64,000 bases of DNA, taken from contig CAVXGQ010000005.1 of the NCBI GenBank assembly GCA_963761425.1, positions 558,001-622,000 on the forward strand, read 5' to 3'. The position numbers were made by a program, and so were the translations under genes. Source of the DNA: Bog-793 sp963761425. Lineage in GTDB: Bacteria > Actinomycetota > Acidimicrobiia > Acidimicrobiales > Bog-793. The notes under the pieces were generated by a model that saw only the letters and a list, made by a program, of their open reading frames with translations, had not been told where the DNA came from and did no database searches. Below are positions 8,822 to 17,007 of the stretch, piece by piece (within the stretch, counting starts at the first letter, position 1; each line of letters starts with the position of its first letter).

Positions 8822-11800
8822 TCACCTGTTCTGTGGCGCCTCGCGGGACTGGACGGCGTCGTTCACGAGCTGCAGCGCGAACTCAGGGAACCAAGAACCC
8901 GAGACAGGATCGATCCTGCCCCACAGCGGGTCGAAGAGGCTTCGCGCCTCTACCGAAGTCGGCCAACCAGGTTGGGTGTAGGCGTTGAAGTCCCACGCCC
9001 GGCTGCCCCCCGCAGACTCACACTGACCAGTGGACTCACCCGGGTTCTTCACCCACAGATAGGCATCGACGAGCGTTTCGCCGGTGTCCGTCGTCGGGGC
9101 AAGACCAAGACCTGTGTCAGGCGGATTGCAGAGATTGCTGCTAACAAGCGCGCTGATCACGCTGGCCGGCTGGTAATAGGGCGCCGAGGCGTAGGCCGTC
9201 ATGTTGTTCATTCCCCGGCCATTGAGGCTCGTGTCGATCACGAAGTGCGTGACCGGCTTCGTGGATCCGAGCAAGCTCGCGTAGCTTGCGTCGATTCCGG
9301 AGATATTGAGGTCCGCGGTGGTCGTCGAATCGCTCCAGATCCCGTACGAATTGAGCGCGACACCATGCCAGGCGCGGAGCAATTTGGCGATCTCCGTCCC
9401 GGATGGCCCACCATTCCAGTACTGGTTCGGACAGCTGCTGAAATAGCCAGGCCTGACGAAGACTCCATAGGCGATGCAGTCGGAGACCCACGTACCGTAG
9501 GCGATGCTATTCGCTGTGTACTGATTGCTAAAGACGTTAAGGACGAAGCCCTGGGCGTTCTGCACGCCAGCACGGACGAGCGTCTCAGCAATTGTGCCAG
9601 CAGGCTGCCAAGCACTGTCCCCCCCGTCCAGGTAGACGCTCACCTGCGGGTCTCTCTCGATGGCGCGCACCGAGTAGTTGATCTCAGCCAATCGTTCCGC
9701 GTCGCTGAACGGATACGTCGTCGAGTTCAGTGAGGCGTCGTTCTTCAAGCAGTCACTGGGCAGATTGGCGAGCGAGTCTGGTTCGAGAATCACGACCGCC
9801 TTACCCCCGCCGATGCCCCGGGCGAAGGCGTCGATCCATTTATCGTAGGCGGCCTCATCGACGGCGCCTGCACGCTCGCAGTCCCGGCCAGGAATGTTGA
9901 AGGTGACGAGCACGGGAACGGAACCGCGACCCGCCGCTTCGCGCATGATCTGGCTGACCTGCACCTGCACCTGCTTCGGGGTCTGTGTCCCACCTTGGGG
10001 TGTTTTGCCGTCGAACCAGACCGCATGTGACGTCGCCAACATCTTGCTTATCAAGGCGGCGTCTCTCAGGTTTCCCTGTGACTTGAGACGAGTGTCCTGC
10101 CGGACCGCTCCACCCAGCGGTGCTGGGATGAAGAAGCGCGTCCCTGCTACCAGCACGCGGGCCGCGCTGACAGCCGGGAGCACCCTCGCGGACTTCGTCG
10201 CCTTCTTCCCTCCCCTCACGGTTACTACGAGAGTCGCCGGAAGAAGGCGCGTGGACGCACTGGCAATCACGTCAAGTCCGCGCACAGTGAGCGGGACGAG
10301 TACCGTCGCCGTCGATCCCTCGGTGAGCTCGTATCTCCCCACCGCCAGGACGACGCGCTCTCGCTTCGCGCTGGTCCCGTCAAGGTTCGTCGTTCTGGCC
10401 CCGGTCAAACCGGACAGCTCGGCTTCGCCGGAGCAGGCTGCCCGCGCACACGCGAGGTCGACAGCAACATTCGATCCCTGAATCGTCGCCTCCGTCGAGG
10501 TGATAGTAACCTCAGGCGATACCGGCTTGGCTTTCGCCTCCGTCGAGGTGATAGTGACCTCCGGCGATACCGGCTTGGCTTTCCACCGCGCGTAGAGGGT
10601 GAGGGCCGCGTCGATCGTGATGAGCTGGCCGTCGGAATACGCCGTGCCCGAGCCGTCCGCCGCGGTGTTCCAGCCGGTGAAGGTGTAGCCGGTCCAGGTC
10701 AAGGTGTTCGGGGTGAGGGCCTGTGCCACCCCGCTCGTGTAGGACTCGGGGCTCATCGACCCGCCGCCCCCGTTGGCGTCGAAGGTCACGTTCTCGTTGT
10801 TCGCGCTCCACCGCGCGTAGAGGGTGAGGGCCGCGTCGATCGTGATGAGCTGGCCGTCGGAATACGCCGTGCCCGAGCCGTCCGCCGCGGTGTTCCAGCC
10901 GGTGAAGGTGTAGCCGGTCCAGGTCAAGGTGTTCGGGGTGAGGGCCTGTGCCACCCCGCTCGTGTAGGACTCGGGGCTCATCGACCCGCCGCCCCCGTTG
11001 GCGTCGAAGGTCACGTTCTCGTTGTTCGCGCTCCACCGCGCGTAGAGGGTGAGGGCCGCGTCGATCGTGATGAGCTGGCCGTCGGAATACGCCGTGCCCG
11101 AGCCGTCCGCCGCGGTGTTCCAGCCGGTGAAGGTGTAGCCGGTCCAGGTCAAGGTGTTCGGGGTGAGGGCCTGTGCCACCCCGCTCGTGTAGGACTCGGG
11201 GCCCATCGATCCGCTGCCCCCGTTGGCGTTGAAAGTGACGTCCTCGCTGTTCGGCGCCCAGACGGCATAGAGCGTGGTGTCGGCGAGGATGGTGAACGTC
11301 GCACCCGCCGCGTAGGCGGTGCCGCCGCCGGTCGACGAGGTGTTCCAGCCCTCAAAGCTGTAGCCGGGGTCGACGAGCGAGCCGGTGTTGTCGAGCACCG
11401 TGACGGTCGCACCGGAGAGGTAGGGGCTCGAGGGGTCCACCGGGACACTGCCGGCGGTGGCGCCGTTGCCGTCGTAGGTGACGGTGTCGCTGTTCGGCGC
11501 CCAGACGGCATAGAGCGTGGTGTCGGCGAGGATGGTGAACGTCGCACCCGCCGCGTAGGCGGTGCCGCCGCCGGTCGACGAGGTGTTCCAGCCCTCAAAG
11601 CTGTAGCCGGGGTCGACGAGCGAGCCGGTGTTGTCGAGCACCGTGACGGTCGCACCGGAGAGGTAGGGGCTCGAGGGGTCCACCGGGACACTGCCGGCGG
11701 TGGCGCCGTTGCCGTCGTAGGTGACGGTGAACTCGGTTTGCGCCAGGGCAGACGGTACGGACACCAAGCCCGGAATTGCTGCCGAACCGGCGACGAGCGC

Positions 11801-11887
11801 GACGAGTGACATGCCAAGCAACACTGAGCGCGCCACGCGGCGTCGGCTCACGTTGCGAACCACTTCACGTCGGGCACGCTTGATCAT
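8822..11887 (-). CDS. Secreted glycoside hydrolase family 6 cellulase with InlB-type repeats
   Basis: A 1021-residue exported protein. Domains in order: signal peptide (about 1-50, ending PSALAQ); two 81-residue repeats of InlB B-repeat / Listeria-Bacteroides type (VTYDGNG...GYSFEGWNTS...TLYAVW); three 75-residue repeats of a second type (VTFDANGG...GYTFTGWNTAADGSGTAYSDG); a duplicated linker (KAKPVSPEVTITSTEA); an Ig-like region; then a GH6 catalytic domain (about 600-1021). GH6 landmarks: FNIPGRDCE (catalytic-acid Asp), VVILEPDSLANLP, VYLDGGDSAWQ, GFVLNVFSNQYT, HFVIDTSLNGRG, and DAYLWVKNPGESTGQC near the end. GH6 enzymes hydrolyse beta-1,4-glucan by inversion. The repeats probably hold the enzyme at a surface or act as stalks. 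No cellulose-binding module or LPxTG anchor is visible. Whether it degrades plant or self-made cellulose is open. Confidence 0.9.
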   Translation of the reverse strand: MIKRARREVVRNVSRRRVARSVLLGMSLVALVAGSAAIPGLVSVPSALAQTEFTVTYDGNGATAGSVPVDPSSPYLSGATVTVLDNTGSLVDPGYSFEGWNTSSTGGGTAYAAGATFTILADTTLYAVWAPNSDTVTYDGNGATAGSVPVDPSSPYLSGATVTVLDNTGSLVDPGYSFEGWNTSSTGGGTAYAAGATFTILADTTLYAVWAPNSEDVTFNANGGSGSMGPESYTSGVAQALTPNTLTWTGYTFTGWNTAADGSGTAYSDGQLITIDAALTLYARWSANNENVTFDANGGGGSMSPESYTSGVAQALTPNTLTWTGYTFTGWNTAADGSGTAYSDGQLITIDAALTLYARWSANNENVTFDANGGGGSMSPESYTSGVAQALTPNTLTWTGYTFTGWNTAADGSGTAYSDGQLITIDAALTLYARWKAKPVSPEVTITSTEAKAKPVSPEVTITSTEATIQGSNVAVDLACARAACSGEAELSGLTGARTTNLDGTSAKRERVVLAVGRYELTEGSTATVLVPLTVRGLDVIASASTRLLPATLVVTVRGGKKATKSARVLPAVSAARVLVAGTRFFIPAPLGGAVRQDTRLKSQGNLRDAALISKMLATSHAVWFDGKTPQGGTQTPKQVQVQVSQIMREAAGRGSVPVLVTFNIPGRDCERAGAVDEAAYDKWIDAFARGIGGGKAVVILEPDSLANLPSDCLKNDASLNSTTYPFSDAERLAEINYSVRAIERDPQVSVYLDGGDSAWQPAGTIAETLVRAGVQNAQGFVLNVFSNQYTANSIAYGTWVSDCIAYGVFVRPGYFSSCPNQYWNGGPSGTEIAKLLRAWHGVALNSYGIWSDSTTTADLNISGIDASYASLLGSTKPVTHFVIDTSLNGRGMNNMTAYASAPYYQPASVISALVSSNLCNPPDTGLGLAPTTDTGETLVDAYLWVKNPGESTGQCESAGGSRAWDFNAYTQPGWPTSVEARSLFDPLWGRIDPVSGSWFPEFALQLVNDAVQSREAPQNR
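10583..11257 (-). repeat. Three tandem 225-bp repeats within the cellulase gene
   Basis: Copies begin at 10583, 10808 and 11033. The first two are virtually identical base for base and the third diverges only near its upstream end. Each encodes one 75-residue beta-grasp repeat ending YARW. Identity at synonymous positions implies recent duplication or gene conversion. Confidence 0.9.
11250..11735 (-). repeat. Two tandem 243-bp repeats within the cellulase gene
   Basis: Copies begin at 11250 and 11493 and are nearly identical. Each encodes one 81-residue repeat of the first type (VTYDGNG to YAVWAPNS). Such near-identity makes copy number prone to change by slippage and difficult for short-read assembly. 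Confidence 0.9.
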
Positions 11888-12136
11888 CGATAGGAGTCCC
11901 TGCTGACCCGCCGGCGAGCGTTCTTGCGACTGGACATCGGGCCGGTGCGGTGCAAACCGCGAGAGCGCTGTTGCGAAGAATCGCTCGTGCCGTAGCCGCT
12001 GATCGTCGCCTTCGTGAGCTGGGTCGCTATCTCGGCTTCAGATCCGAGAACCCCGACCGCGGCATCGACAACAACACAAGATCTCAACACCGACCGACTC
12101 CCCCCAACTGGCACGATACTGCTGTCGTCGAGAATC

Positions 12137-12330
12137 GATACCAGGATCCAGCGGAGCGAACAGGTCGCGGCCGGGCCAACGTACGAGAAGAGCGGCTACC
12201 TGCTTGCCGATGGGTTCGGGCACGCGATCCACCTGGACGCGATCTCGGGATGGTTCGAGGCGAGGGTGCCAGAGACGGGACTCCCGCGGATCCGCCTGCA
12301 CGACTGTCGCCACCCGGTTGGTCACCTCGA
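12137..12330 (+). pseudogene. Tyrosine recombinase (phage integrase) C-terminal relic
   Basis: A stretch of about 60 codons in one plus frame reads as the catalytic core of an actinobacterial integrase: GYLLADGFGHAIHLDAISGW, then the HxxRH box within LPRIRLHDCRHP. The upstream Arg box and the downstream catalytic Tyr region are missing, and the frame loses similarity after the HxxRH box. It sits a few hundred bases from tRNA-Lys and a copy of that tRNA's 3' end, so it is probably debris of an element that once used this tRNA. Confidence 0.6.
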
Positions 12331-12645
12331 TCACCGAGACGAGTGTTTGCGATCTCGAGAATTCGTCCGATGTTACGGGTGCGTATCTCCGTCCATCTTG
12401 CTAAAGCTTCGCCGAGGACGTCGGCGGACGGTCCGAGCACCCGACTCAACAGCCACGGCCCCCTCTCGGTTTTCGACGGCAGCTTGCTCGCGGTTACGAC
12501 TGCGGCCCCTGTAATCGGCTCGGGCATACAGGATGCCTCCGGGTCACCGTGCCAGTGACTGTCGGAATCCGCTGACAATTCGCTGATATTCGGACGGGCT
12601 GACTATCGATTGTCTGGTGAACAGTGCCCCTTACCTGCGAAAATT
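12331..12645. other. Decayed sequence between integrase relic and tRNA-Lys fragment
   Basis: About 315 bases with no recognisable coding sequence. Probably remains of the same integrated element as the relic to its left. Confidence 0.4.
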
Positions 12646-12660
12646 TGGTGCGCCCCGAGG
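12646..12660 (-). repeat. Displaced tRNA-Lys 3' end (probable att remnant)
   Basis: TGGTGCGCCCCGAGG is an exact 15-base copy of 13937-13951, the CCA end, acceptor stem and first T-stem base of tRNA-Lys, in the same orientation. Integrases that target tRNA 3' ends leave such copies at the far end of the element. Confidence 0.55.
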
Positions 12661-12701
12661 TGCGCGATTTCAGGACATAAGCGACAACGACGCCGCTGAT
12701 G

Positions 12702-13931
12702 TGTCAAGACATCGGAGACATTGACGAAGGGGGTCTCCGGTGGACAAGGGACGTTTCCTCATCGAGCGCCACCTGAAGGAGGGAACGCCGATCGCCGAGC
12801 TCGCTGCGGCCAACGGCATGCACCGGAGCTGGCTCTACCAGCTCCTCGCCCGCTACGAGGCCGAAGGCGAGCCCGGGCTCAACCCCCGCTCGCGCCGCCC
12901 GCACCGCTCGCCGTCCCGGATCTCCGACCTGTTCGAAGACGAGATCGTGCGGAAAAGAAAGTCCCTCGAGGACGCCGGGTGGGACGCCGGCCCCGAGACG
13001 ATCTACGACCACCTCGCCAAGCGCCACCGCCAGGTCCCGTCGGTCTCCACCATCTGGCGGGTGCTTCGGGCCCGGGGCTTCATCACCCCAGAGCCCCACA
13101 AGCGCCCCCGGAACTCCTATGTTCGCTTCGTCGCCGAGCTCCCCAACGAGTGCTGGCAGATGGACACCACCCACGTCAGCCTGGCCGACGGGACAGACGT
13201 CGAGATCTTGAACCTGATCGACGACCACTCCCGCCTTTGCGTCGGGGCCCGGGCACAACGGGTCTACAAGGCGACCGACGTCGTCGGGGTGTTCTTGGAC
13301 GCCGTTCAACGCTTCGGCGCCCCGGCGGCCGTCCTCTCGGACAACGGGGCGATCTTCATGGCCGCCTACCGCTTTGGCGTCGGGGCCCTGGAGGCGGAGC
13401 TCGCCGCCTTGGGCATCGACTTCAAGCACTCCCGCCCCTATCACCCCCAGACCTGCGGAAAAGTCGAGCGGTTCCACCAGACGATGAAGAAGTACCTGAA
13501 CCGCCAGCGCCCCCCAAAGTCGCTGGGCGCGCTTCAGGCCCAGATCGACCGCTTCGTCGAGTACTACAACGCCACCCGCCCGCACCGCTCGCTCGGGCGA
13601 GCGACGCCAGGAGAGGTCTTCTCGTCCCGGACGAAAGCCCATCCGCGGCTGCCATCGGCACCCGGGGGCCACCGCCTCCGCCGCGACCGGGTCGACCGGG
13701 GAGGCAAGCTCACCCTGCGCCACAGCGGGCGGCTCCACCACCTCGGGGTCGGGCGGGCCCACGCCGGCGAGGTGGTCGCCATCTTTGTCGCCGGGCGCGC
13801 GGTGCGGATCGTCAGTGAAGAGGGCGAACTCATCCGCGAGTTCGAACTCGACACTTCGCGGGACTACCAGCCAATGAGCTGACCGGGGTGTCTACGATGT
13901 CTCGCGACATCGTCTCCGATGTCTCGCGACA
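12702..13931 (+). mobile_element. IS481-type insertion sequence
   Basis: A single transposase gene flanked by short inverted ends. The left end is TGTCAAGACATCGGAGAC at 12702-12719. The right end, read on the other strand from 13931, is TGTCGCGAGACATCGGAGAC; the inner 13 bases are identical. Next to the right end, 13894-13911 is a further palindrome (CGATGTC-TCGC-GACATCG). No clean target duplication could be identified. The element lies directly against the 3' end of tRNA-Lys. Confidence 0.75.
12740..13882 (+). CDS. IS481 family DDE transposase
   Basis: A 380-residue transposase. The N-terminus is helix-turn-helix (IAELAAANGMHRSWLYQLLARY), followed by a linker and an rve/RNase H catalytic core. 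Catalytic residues: the first Asp in CWQMDTTHV, the second Asp in AVLSDNGAIF, and the Glu in CGKVERFHQTMKKYL. PHRSLGRATPGEV closes the core and a C-terminal beta domain follows. Length and motifs fit the IS481 group, and the frame is intact, so the element may still be active. The GTG at 12740 follows AAGGGGG. Confidence 0.9.
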   Translation: MDKGRFLIERHLKEGTPIAELAAANGMHRSWLYQLLARYEAEGEPGLNPRSRRPHRSPSRISDLFEDEIVRKRKSLEDAGWDAGPETIYDHLAKRHRQVPSVSTIWRVLRARGFITPEPHKRPRNSYVRFVAELPNECWQMDTTHVSLADGTDVEILNLIDDHSRLCVGARAQRVYKATDVVGVFLDAVQRFGAPAAVLSDNGAIFMAAYRFGVGALEAELAALGIDFKHSRPYHPQTCGKVERFHQTMKKYLNRQRPPKSLGALQAQIDRFVEYYNATRPHRSLGRATPGEVFSSRTKAHPRLPSAPGGHRLRRDRVDRGGKLTLRHSGRLHHLGVGRAHAGEVVAIFVAGRAVRIVSEEGELIREFELDTSRDYQPMS

Positions 13932-13936
13932 GGACA

Positions 13937-14013
13937 TGGTGCGCCCCGAGGGACTCGAACCCTCAACCTGCGGATTAAGAGTCCGTTGCTCTGCCATATT
14001 GAGCTAGAGGCGC
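13937..14013 (-). tRNA. tRNA-Lys (CTT anticodon)
   Basis: Reading the minus strand from 14013: acceptor GCGCCTC pairs with GGGGCGC, the anticodon loop is CTCTTAA (anticodon CTT), and the T-arm is GGTTCGAGTCC. The discriminator A and CCA are encoded (13940-13937). All four arms fold. Confidence 0.95.
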
Positions 14014-14082
14014 GCGACGAGCATGATAACGGCTCCCAAGGACCAAAACGGGAGCCCTGCCAACTCGAGCGAGACGAATCGG

Positions 14083-14157
14083 GGTGACCGAGGGGACTTG
14101 AACCCCCGACCTCCAGGGCCACAACCTGGCGCTCTAGCCAACTGAGCTACGGCCACC
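14083..14157 (-). tRNA. tRNA-His (GTG anticodon)
   Basis: Reading the minus strand from 14157: an extra G(-1) faces the discriminator C, as expected for tRNA-His. Acceptor GTGGCCG pairs with CGGTCAC, the loop is TTGTGGC (anticodon GTG), and the T-arm is GGTTCAAGTCC. No CCA is encoded. Confidence 0.95.
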
Positions 14158-14249
14158 GTCGTCGTGCCGACACCACGTCGGACGATTCCCAAATAGCATG
14201 GCACACCGCTTGGGCGGAGCGCTTCGAGGAAGGGCTGAGAGGGTTTCGT

Positions 14250-14609
14250 TCAGTCCGCGCGACAAACGCAGAATTCGTTTCCTTCTGGGTCAGCCATGAC
14301 CTGCCACCATCCACCCTCGGAGCCGGATTGGGGGATGCTGATCTTGGTCGCGCCAATCCCCAGAAGCTGTCCGATCACTGTCTCGGGATCTGCGACGTAA
14401 AGGTCGAGATGAACTCGGTTCTTCACCCGTTTGTCCTCGGGGACACGCTGGAGATAGATGACGGGCGAGGAGGCATCCGGCGGGACGAGGTCGAGGTAGG
14501 TGCGGTCTTGGTCGAAATCACCCACCCTGTAGCCGAGGGCCGTCGCCCAGAAAGGAGCCAGTCGTTCCGGGTCCCGGGAATCGATGCCGATCTGAAGCCG
14601 TGCCCGCAA
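14250..14609 (-). CDS. VOC/glyoxalase superfamily protein
   Basis: A 119-residue single vicinal-oxygen-chelate module pair: LQIGIDSRDPERLAPFWATAL opens the first beta-alpha-beta unit, VHLDLYVADPETVIGQLLGI the second, and WWQVMADPEGNEFCV is the closing motif common in actinobacterial glyoxalase-like proteins. Metal-ligand residues are plausible (His in the second unit, Glu near the C-terminus), but the substrate is unknown. A TTG start at 14609 is preferred because GGAGGTGG lies about 7 nt upstream; the frame is open to a GTG at 14624. Confidence 0.75.
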   Translation of the reverse strand: MRARLQIGIDSRDPERLAPFWATALGYRVGDFDQDRTYLDLVPPDASSPVIYLQRVPEDKRVKNRVHLDLYVADPETVIGQLLGIGATKISIPQSGSEGGWWQVMADPEGNEFCVCRAD

Positions 14610-14699
14610 GGTTCCACCTCCCACCGCCTAATGGTGGCAGGGTATATGCGTGCCGGATCGGCCAGCAATCTGTCGGCCGTCGCCGACCGTCAAGGGAAT

Positions 14700-14773
14700 G
14701 CCCCCGTAGCTCAGCCGGACAGAGCAGCTGCCTTCTAAGCAGTTGGTCGCAGGTTCGAATCCTGCCGGGGGCG
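14700..14773 (+). tRNA. tRNA-Arg (TCT anticodon)
   Basis: Acceptor GCCCCCG pairs with CGGGGGC. The D-arm is GCTCAGCCGGACAGAGC, the loop is CTTCTAA (anticodon TCT) and the T-arm is AGGTTCGAATCCT. No CCA is encoded. Confidence 0.95.
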
Positions 14774-14831
14774 CTGTCGAGATATCTGATCTGGATTCTT
14801 TCAGGGGCTGCGGCGCGCACCATCGCGGTCG

Positions 14832-16757
14832 TTACCTCGCCCCGAGGTGTGCGGCGAGCTGAGACGGAGTCCAGATTCCCACTCCTGCGATCCTCGTCGG
14901 TGGGCCGAAGGCACCCTCGAGCGCGGAAAGCACCAATCCAGGATCACGCCCGACGGGTTCGAAGATGATCGCCGTGATCCGATTTCGGATCACGTAGGCA
15001 CGCAGATCGCGGGGGAGGGTTGAGTTTTTCGGCATGGGGGTGGGAGAGACCCAGGGGGCATTTCCACCCGGTTCGTCGTAGGCGGCAAGGAAGTACTGCG
15101 CCGCAGCCGGCTGGAGTTGAGGAGGCATCTCGGAGGGTCTGCGCCGACCGGGGATGAGCGCGTAGCCGCCGATCAGCTTCCAGCGCCACCCGGCATCTAC
15201 CTGCCACAGCATCGCCCGGTCGAAGGGATAGGACGGGAACGGGAAGGTGAGGACGACGGCACCGTCGGGGATGTCGGCCGAGGCCGAAGACCGGAAGAAT
15301 GCGGGCACCGCGGAGTCAACGCTCACCATCGGATCGGGCCAGTTCGGGAGCAAGGAGACCAGGGCCCCGACGACCAGGATCAGAACCGCCAGGCGGAACG
15401 CCACCCGAGGCCGTGCCGGCCGAGACGGAGGCCGGTTGACGCCGGAGGCGACCCCCATCGAGATGATCACAGCCACGAAGAACGTCGCGTAGAGCGAGAT
15501 GCGCGCGGGCAGGACATTTTCGATCAGAGGAAGCCTGCCGAGGAGGTCGAACGGTAGGAGGACCGAGGTCGTGCGACCGGCGACCACGAGACGCGGACCG
15601 AGGGACAACACGAAGGCGATTGCCCCCAGCACGGTGACGAATCGCATCCAGGGATTGCGCCAGCCCCGTGCGATACATCCCAGGGTCAACAGCAACAGGG
15701 GGATCCCGATGTAGCTGCCGTTCTCGAGGCTCTTGCCGACGAGGGAGTCGCCGAATCGCACGACCGAAGCGGGTGCGACGAACTGTCGCGAGGTCGGTAC
15801 GACCATTCCGACCAAGTCCGCGCGCCAGGCGTTGTTGAGGGGGAAGGAGGGGCCGTTGAGATGACCCGAACCGGTCAGTAGCAAATAGACGGGATAAGCG
15901 AGGACGACAACCGGAATCCCAAGACCGGGCAGCAGCGCGCGCGCGGCGTAGGCGATGCGGTCATGGTCGATCGATCGGAATCGCGCCGCGATGAGCACGA
16001 CGAGGGCGAAGACCGAGAGCATTGCCACGGTGGCGAGCACCTCTGGCGAGATGAAGTACTGCGCGGTGACAAGAACGCCGAGAAGCACGCCCCACCGAAG
16101 GCGGCGGGATCGCTGGACCACCATGATCTCGTGAAGGGCCATGAAGATGAGCGGCGGCAACGGCACGAAGACCAGGTTCAGGTGCGAGAGCCCTTGGCTG
16201 ACCATATAGGGCGAGAACCCGTACAGGAGACCGCCGCAGAGCGCACCGAGGTTCGAACCGGTCCAGCGACGTAGCACGAAGTAGGCGGATGTCGCCGAGA
16301 GCGGGTAGGCGAGGAAAAGCAGAAGCCCAAAACTTGCGACGGGTCCTACCGTCAGGCTCAGGGGCGCGGTGATCAGCCCAAGGAGGGGCATTTCTGTGTT
16401 GGCTGCCAGGTTCACGCCTGTTGGGTAGTCGAACCAGTTCGTGAAGAAGAGGCTGTGGCCATGCGACAGGGCCCACGGTAGCCATCCCAAGAACCAGGAC
16501 TGCTGGACGACGTCATCGCAGGCGCATCCGACCAGTCGGCTTGGGTCGCCCGGCCAGGAAGGGAGGTAGGCGAGGACACTCAGTCCGAGGAAGAGCACTA
16601 TCGCCCCGGTCGCGAACCGAGCGCGTCCCATCTGGTCCATACGCCGAAGCGCGGAAGGCAGGCCAAGACCACGACGGGTAAGGGGGTAGGAGCCGTTTTC
16701 GGCGGTTTCGCCGGATTCAGCGCTTGGACTGTCGCGCACGGCTTCTGTTGGGATCAC
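14832..16757 (-). CDS. Large polytopic membrane protein, GT-C glycosyltransferase-like
   Basis: A 641-residue protein with about ten to twelve hydrophobic segments and a soluble C-terminal region of about 150 residues. A first extracytoplasmic loop containing GCACDDVVQQSWFLGW (acidic pair after TM1), the NWFDYPTGVN stretch and LLGLITAPLSLTVGP are typical of large actinobacterial membrane proteins related to GT-C (dolichol-phosphate-sugar-dependent) glycosyltransferases. The Asp-Asp in the first loop would be the catalytic position if it is one. No accepted name can be given. The GTG start at 16757 follows GAGGGACC. No operon partner is evident. Confidence 0.6.
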   Translation of the reverse strand: MIPTEAVRDSPSAESGETAENGSYPLTRRGLGLPSALRRMDQMGRARFATGAIVLFLGLSVLAYLPSWPGDPSRLVGCACDDVVQQSWFLGWLPWALSHGHSLFFTNWFDYPTGVNLAANTEMPLLGLITAPLSLTVGPVASFGLLLFLAYPLSATSAYFVLRRWTGSNLGALCGGLLYGFSPYMVSQGLSHLNLVFVPLPPLIFMALHEIMVVQRSRRLRWGVLLGVLVTAQYFISPEVLATVAMLSVFALVVLIAARFRSIDHDRIAYAARALLPGLGIPVVVLAYPVYLLLTGSGHLNGPSFPLNNAWRADLVGMVVPTSRQFVAPASVVRFGDSLVGKSLENGSYIGIPLLLLTLGCIARGWRNPWMRFVTVLGAIAFVLSLGPRLVVAGRTTSVLLPFDLLGRLPLIENVLPARISLYATFFVAVIISMGVASGVNRPPSRPARPRVAFRLAVLILVVGALVSLLPNWPDPMVSVDSAVPAFFRSSASADIPDGAVVLTFPFPSYPFDRAMLWQVDAGWRWKLIGGYALIPGRRRPSEMPPQLQPAAAQYFLAAYDEPGGNAPWVSPTPMPKNSTLPRDLRAYVIRNRITAIIFEPVGRDPGLVLSALEGAFGPPTRIAGVGIWTPSQLAAHLGAR

Positions 16758-17007
16758 GGTCCCTCAGTGAATGCCCGCCTCGGGGGCCTTGTCTACCAAG
16801 ACGGACTCTACCTCGGGGTGTTGCTCTCGATCAGGGTCCGTGCTGGCATGTCAGGATGTCGTTTACGCGCTGACGCGGGATGTCGGGGACATAGCCCGCG
16901 TGTGGCCCGGCCGTCAGTCGGGTCGAGGCTGGTCTTTCCTCGCTAGGTTTGCGCGTGCGAGATCCATGCCGCTCCGCCGTGGTTCGGAACGGAGAGGGAG
17001 GTTCGTC

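Noticed and set aside
8135..8981. Frames of 116 (minus) and 186 (plus) codons between the HlyIII-like and cellulase genes
   Set aside because: No recognisable domain; one overlaps the cellulase 3' end by 160 bases. Left as unassigned sequence.
10583..11735. Tandem repeats considered as a CRISPR-like or non-coding array
   Set aside because: The units are 225 and 243 bp, contiguous, in frame and encode protein repeats; there are no spacers.
12704..13818. Long alternative frames on both strands across the IS481 element
   Set aside because: Shadows of the transposase frame that carries the DDE motifs; compositions are Pro/Arg-rich or Val/Gly-rich without motifs.
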